Under the pieces are notes generated by a model, which was given only the letters and a program-made list of their open reading frames with translations, had not been told where the DNA came from and ran no database searches. A DNA stretch of 64,000 nt from JACKAQ01 sp965227145. Lineage in GTDB: Bacteria; Calditrichota; Calditrichia; RBG-13-44-9; J075. Of the stretch, positions 60,593 through 64,000 are shown one piece after another (the stretch's first letter is position 1; every line of letters starts with the position of its first letter). The position numbers and the translations under genes are program-made. Location of the stretch: NCBI GenBank assembly GCA_965227145.1, contig OZ245730.1, positions 2,728,001 through 2,792,000 on the forward strand, given 5' to 3'.

Positions 60593-61891
60593 ATGGAAAA
60601 CAGAAAAAAAATAGCATTTTACACCTTTGGTTGCCGGTTGAATCAGGCTGAAACGGCAATTATGCAGCAAGGCTTTGATGCGGATGCACATCAAGTGGTG
60701 AATTTTAAAGATACGCCCGATGTGTTGGTGGTTAACACCTGCACCGTAACCGAAAATGGTGATGCCGACACCCGAAAACTGGTCAACAAAGCGTTGCGGA
60801 TTAATCCGGATGTTCAAATTGCACTGGTCGGATGCCAGGCGCAGGTGCAGCGGGAAAAGCTGCTCGAATTGCCGAATGTACGCTGGGTTGTCGGAAATGA
60901 ACGGAAAATGGATATCGCCGGGATTTTGCAGGACACCGCAGCGCAAAGTGAACCGCAGTTGATTACACCAACTATCCAGCGCAAAAGCTTCACGATTCCC
61001 TTTGTGGGATTTGACGATTTACATACGCGTGCCAACCTGAAAATTCAGGATGGCTGCGACTTTTTTTGCGGCTTTTGCGAAATTCCCTATGCGCGCGGAC
61101 GTGCCCGCAGCCGTGAATTTGAGGATATTTTAAAAGAAGCCCGCAGCCTGACCGCCGCCGGACATCATGAGTTGGTGCTGACCGGCATCAACATCGGCAC
61201 ATACGATTTTGAAGGGAAAACGCTGGTGGATGTGCTTTCTGCGCTGGCAACAATTGAGGATTTGTGGCGCATCCGCATTTCATCGATCGAGCCGACCACC
61301 ATTGCCGATGCGGTTGTGCAACAACTGGCGATCACCGGAAAATTGTGCCGCTATTTACACATTCCCATTCAATCGGGCAGCGACGCTATTTTGCAGGCAA
61401 TGAACCGCAAATATTCCGTCGCGGAATTTGTCGGTTTTTTGATGATGGCGCATCGCACCAATCCGGAAGCCTGTTTGGGAACGGATGTCATCGTTGGCTA
61501 TCCCGGCGAAACGGACGCATTATTTAATGAAACCTACGAACTGTTGCTGGATTTGCCGTTTGCCTATTTTCACGTATTCAGCTATTCCGACCGCGATCAT
61601 GCGCGGAGCAGCAAACTGCCGGATCAGGAGAAAATCAGCCGGGAAACGATTATCGAACGCAGCCGGCGACTGCGGGAATTGAGCGAGCGGAAACGCACCG
61701 TTTATCACCGGCAATTTTTAGGGAAAACCGAATTCGTTTTATTCGAACAACAAAAGAATGGATTTTGGAGCGGATTAACAGACACTTATATTCGCGTAAA
61801 AGTAGCTTCCGGTCACGATCTGAAGAACAGAATGCTACCGGTACGATTGGAAGCATTAGATAAACACGGGGTAATTGGAACACTGAAATGA
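60593..61891 (+). CDS. mtaB: tRNA ct6A/t6A-37 methylthiotransferase MtaB
   Basis: A 432-residue radical-SAM enzyme of the MiaB family that adds a methylthio group to N6-threonylcarbamoyladenosine at tRNA position 37. The N-terminal UPF0004 domain carries one cluster through C14, C50 and C81 (FGCRLNQAE, NTCTVT, GCQAQ). The radical-SAM CxxxCxxC is C155, C159 and C162 (GCDFFCGFCEIPYARG). PIQSGSDAILQAMNRKYS and GYPGETDALFNETY are family motifs. A TRAM domain closes the protein (about 375-432). FGCRLNQAE at the start distinguishes MtaB from MiaB. The ATG of the next gene overlaps its stop. Confidence 0.93.
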   Translation: MENRKKIAFYTFGCRLNQAETAIMQQGFDADAHQVVNFKDTPDVLVVNTCTVTENGDADTRKLVNKALRINPDVQIALVGCQAQVQREKLLELPNVRWVVGNERKMDIAGILQDTAAQSEPQLITPTIQRKSFTIPFVGFDDLHTRANLKIQDGCDFFCGFCEIPYARGRARSREFEDILKEARSLTAAGHHELVLTGINIGTYDFEGKTLVDVLSALATIEDLWRIRISSIEPTTIADAVVQQLAITGKLCRYLHIPIQSGSDAILQAMNRKYSVAEFVGFLMMAHRTNPEACLGTDVIVGYPGETDALFNETYELLLDLPFAYFHVFSYSDRDHARSSKLPDQEKISRETIIERSRRLRELSERKRTVYHRQFLGKTEFVLFEQQKNGFWSGLTDTYIRVKVASGHDLKNRMLPVRLEALDKHGVIGTLK

Positions 61892-62214
61892 ACCGGACAT
61901 TGATTCGATCCACGGAAAGGGTCCAGTTGGGTATCGCAGTGCTGTGCGTTTTGCTGATGCTGATGTTGATATTTTTACCCGGCATTTTTCCGGCAGTTGA
62001 ACAACCGCTAATCGACTGGCGTTTTGGCATTATCATTGTTTTCGGGATAATGTATTTGACCAGCGTTTTCATCGCAGCAAAAACAGCACGAACCTATCGC
62101 TCGTTGAGCAGGGACCAAAAGCTTATCGGTTTGTTACCGATGCTGTTTTGTCTGATTGCAGCGTTGATTCTGTTTTTTTACTACACCGGCTGCGTTCAGC
62201 AATATTTTGAGTGA
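61888..62214 (+). CDS. Small three-helix membrane protein of unknown function
   Basis: A 108-residue protein with three hydrophobic segments: LGIAVLCVLLMLMLIFLPGIF (about 13-33, as a span), WRFGIIIVFGIMYLTSVFIAA near 48-68, and LIGLLPMLFCLIAALILFFYY near 80-101. The loops are short and basic on one side. The family is unknown. Its ATG overlaps the mtaB stop by four bases (ATGA), which supports translation and coupling. A membrane-associated accessory role is possible but not shown. Confidence 0.72.
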   Translation: MNRTLIRSTERVQLGIAVLCVLLMLMLIFLPGIFPAVEQPLIDWRFGIIIVFGIMYLTSVFIAAKTARTYRSLSRDQKLIGLLPMLFCLIAALILFFYYTGCVQQYFE

Positions 62215-62277
62215 TCAGTTTCTGTTTTACTGACAAAGGTGAGTAGTTTTATCTTTTCACTTTAATGGTAAAAAACC

Positions 62278-62304
62278 GGAGATCCCTGCCTTCGCAGGAA
62301 TGAC
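62278..62304 (+). repeat. Family B palindrome, copy
   Basis: Almost identical to the copy at 18338 (ATTCCTGC/GCAGGAAT stem, CTTC loop), with one change in the first arm. It lies 44 kb from the first copy, in the convergent gap between the small membrane protein gene and the amidohydrolase-like gene. Confidence 0.88.
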
Positions 62305-62413
62305 CGGGTATTACAGCTTCAAAATTCTATTCGCCAAACAACCATCCATCCGCGATTCAATTTCGGAAGAATATCTGTGGAAAAAATGTCCCGAAACTGA
62401 ATCGCGGATGATC

Positions 62414-63751
62414 CTACTCTATCTCGCCAAGTTGACGATATTTTTGCAAATATTTTTCATATAATTGGGTATGGCGGCTGCTCAAATCGACATGTCTGCC
62501 GGCGATAAACATATGCTCAACCTGAGTAGTAATTTCCAGCGGATCGCCGGTGGTGACAATCAGCGTAGCATCCTTCCCTACTTCCAGCGAACCGACCCGT
62601 TCCGCAATCCCGAATATTTGCGCGGGATACAGCGTTACCGATTTCAATGCTTCATCTTTTGGTAATCCGTAAGCTGCGGCGGTTGCTGCTTCGTATGGCA
62701 GGTTGCGGGTGTGTCCCGGATCGCTGATGCCTTCTGCAGGAGCGATGCAAAAACGAACACCTGCGGCGTGCAATTTTGCGGGACCGGTAAACGGTGTGTC
62801 GTATCCTTCCCAACGGCGATCCGGCAGTGAATGAACGTTGTGATAAATCACCGGAATATCCTGCGCTTTCAATTCATCCGCGATGCGCCAGGCGTCGTAT
62901 CCGCCAACCAGAATCATTTGCAATTGCTCCGTTTTCGCCCAATCTATCGCCGCCTGAATCTGGCGAATATCATCTGCGTGAATAAACAACGGCGCTTTTC
63001 CGGTGATAAACGGCGCCATTGCCTCCAGCCGCGTGCTCGATTCGAACGGTTGACCGGATATTTTCAATTGATGATACGCCCGCGCATCTGCGAAAAATTT
63101 GCGAATATTTTCCAACTGCTCATCGCGATCTTTCAATTGATCTTCAGCGCTTTGGCGCATCCAGATCCGTTCAATGGCCTTCATTTGCGGCCAGCGGATG
63201 TGCAGTCCCACCGGCGATTTTTCGGTCATATTTTCCCATGTCCAGCCATCGAGCGACATTAGCGCGGATGTTCCGGAGATCAATCCGCCCTGCGGTACGC
63301 TTTGGGCGAGAGCGACGCCGTTGGCGCGGGTTACGGGGAGTAATTCGCTATCGGGATTATAGGCAACCTCCGCCCGGACTTCCGGCGTGAACGTACCGAC
63401 TTCGCGATAATCGCGGGTAGCGCGAACAGCATTGATTTCCGATAAGCCGAGGATTGTGTTTGCCGCAATCATTGCCGGATACACATGTTTTCCGTTGATA
63501 TCAATAATTTCCGCATTTTCCGGTAACGCGGCTTCTCCGCCTATAAAGGTAATTTTACCGTTATCGAACAAAATGGTGGTTGCCGGCATTGTAGCGCCGC
63601 TGACGGTGTGTACAGTGCCGTTCACCAACGCGATGGGGTGATCCTGCGGCGGTGCGGGCACCTGATCGCTGGCGAATGCCATCCAGCCGAACCCGGTAAG
63701 CAGTAATATTACCAGCGAGTTGCGGGAAATTTTTTCGGCAGTTGATTTCAT
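62414..63751 (-). CDS. Exported amidohydrolase-superfamily protein lacking the HxH metal motif
   Basis: A 445-residue protein with a signal-like N-terminus (SLVILLLTGFGWMAFASDQ). The composite beta-sandwich (ALVNGTVHTVSGATMPATTI, near 45) and C-terminal ERVGSLEVGKDATLIVTTGDPLE are typical of imidazolonepropionase-like amidohydrolases. The strand that normally ends PGLIDxHxH reads VYPAMIAANTILGLSE, with no His. HADDIRQIQAAIDWA, YHNVHSLPD and PAEGISDPGHTRNLPYEAATAA are retained. The protein is therefore a divergent or catalytically changed member; such members often sit beside a complete amidohydrolase, which may lie outside this window. ATG 63751 is one of several possible starts. Confidence 0.8.
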   Translation of the reverse strand: MKSTAEKISRNSLVILLLTGFGWMAFASDQVPAPPQDHPIALVNGTVHTVSGATMPATTILFDNGKITFIGGEAALPENAEIIDINGKHVYPAMIAANTILGLSEINAVRATRDYREVGTFTPEVRAEVAYNPDSELLPVTRANGVALAQSVPQGGLISGTSALMSLDGWTWENMTEKSPVGLHIRWPQMKAIERIWMRQSAEDQLKDRDEQLENIRKFFADARAYHQLKISGQPFESSTRLEAMAPFITGKAPLFIHADDIRQIQAAIDWAKTEQLQMILVGGYDAWRIADELKAQDIPVIYHNVHSLPDRRWEGYDTPFTGPAKLHAAGVRFCIAPAEGISDPGHTRNLPYEAATAAAYGLPKDEALKSVTLYPAQIFGIAERVGSLEVGKDATLIVTTGDPLEITTQVEHMFIAGRHVDLSSRHTQLYEKYLQKYRQLGEIE

Positions 63752-63846
63752 TAATAACATCAGGGAAATCAGTATCATCTACATGTGCTCCAATTAATAT
63801 TTGGTGTTTAAATGTTTCATTTTCAGGGTTCTGTGACGCAATAATG

Positions 63847-63863
63847 GAACATCTACGATGTTC
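63847..63863. repeat. Short palindrome, family E, variant 1
   Basis: GAACATC and GATGTTC pair around TAC. It is one of three small hairpins within 115 bases that share the CTAC/GTAG core. Confidence 0.55.
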
Positions 63864-63894
63864 GGTCTTTTTCAAATCATTGCGGTAAATATTT

Positions 63895-63907
63895 ACCTCG
63901 TAGAGGT
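63895..63907. repeat. Short palindrome, family E, variant 2
   Basis: ACCTC and GAGGT pair around GTA, followed by TTTATTATT. Confidence 0.6.
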
Positions 63908-63942
63908 TTTATTATTGTAGTCTATCAAAAACCGGAATATCT

Positions 63943-63959
63943 AATCCTCGTAGAGGATT
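63943..63959. repeat. Short palindrome, family E, variant 3
   Basis: AATCCTC and GAGGATT pair around GTA, followed by TATT. The surrounding sequence partly repeats that around 63895, at a spacing of about 50 bases, so the window may end inside a larger array. Confidence 0.6.
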
Positions 63960-64000
63960 TATTCAAAGAATTCAAATAAATACTTATCGTCATATTCAAT

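Larger units (their letters stand above)
63752..64000. other. AT-rich end of window with hairpin elements
   Basis: No gene start or frame is supported in these 249 bases. They carry three family E hairpins and are AT-rich. Confidence 0.5.

Overview
The window looks like a chromosomal segment of a Gram-negative, free-living bacterium of the wider FCB group. Calditrichota or a related candidate phylum is my best guess, at low to moderate confidence. The sequence shows a TonB-dependent receptor with an N-terminal carboxypeptidase-regulatory-like domain, a TolC-type outer membrane protein, several lipoproteins, an ALDH16-type two-domain aldehyde dehydrogenase, and Shine-Dalgarno sites of the AGGAGG type before many but not all genes. 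No rRNA, tRNA, CRISPR array, prophage or insertion sequence was seen. Nearly all of it reads as housekeeping or metabolic chromosome with small accessory insertions.

Layout. 1-1023: the N-terminal part of a secreted protein and a solo GIY-YIG nuclease gene bracketed by short palindromic repeats. 1027-7060 (minus): FAD oxidoreductase with SLH-like tail, GHL10 glycosidase-like lipoprotein and TonB-dependent receptor, probably a glycan-use cluster. 7237-12732 (plus, divergent): permease, hydantoinase/oxoprolinase-type ATPase and sodium:solute symporter. 12843-13358: DUF1566 protein. 13494-16954 (minus): deoC plus ALDH16, for deoxyribose phosphate breakdown and acetaldehyde oxidation. 17284-19664 (plus): cysteine synthase/cystathionine beta-synthase and a cystathionine gamma-lyase-type enzyme (transsulfuration). 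19699-24423 (minus): cupin, quinone oxidoreductase and isocitrate dehydrogenase in a tight operon, then a TIGR01777 epimerase and a geranylgeranyl-reductase-type flavoprotein. 24599-28589: PAS protein, DnaQ-GIY-YIG fusion nuclease, YicC endoribonuclease. 29002-31590: alpha-glucan phosphorylase. 31671-34393 (minus): MtgA, methylmalonyl-CoA epimerase, IMP dehydrogenase. 34663-39843: zinc-ribbon membrane protein, M23 peptidase, small membrane protein, PBP1C.

39932-48310 (plus) is a complete copper/silver-type efflux locus: a Cys/His-rich small protein, TolC-like CusC, CusB with two heavy-metal-binding domains and a DUF3347 tail, a large CusA, and a stand-alone DUF3347 lipoprotein. 48362-51333 (minus) has a GH43-like propeller, a methyltransferase and a LEA-2 lipoprotein. 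51557-55243 has a short Rho lacking the N-terminal domain, abutted by a NUDIX-GNAT fusion, a DCC-family thiol protein and a DUF819 membrane protein. 55537-63751 has a POT peptide transporter, an AT-rich Cys/His protein of unknown role, a secreted protein, pyruvate kinase, a 24-bp tandem palindrome array, MtaB, a small membrane protein and an amidohydrolase-like protein that has lost its HxH metal motif.

The least explained material is the set of short palindromic elements. At least five families are dispersed between genes, and in two families the stems differ in compensating ways while the loop is kept. One group brackets a solo GIY-YIG nuclease gene, and one family has expanded into a 24-bp tandem array. 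No single clearly new multi-gene system was identified.
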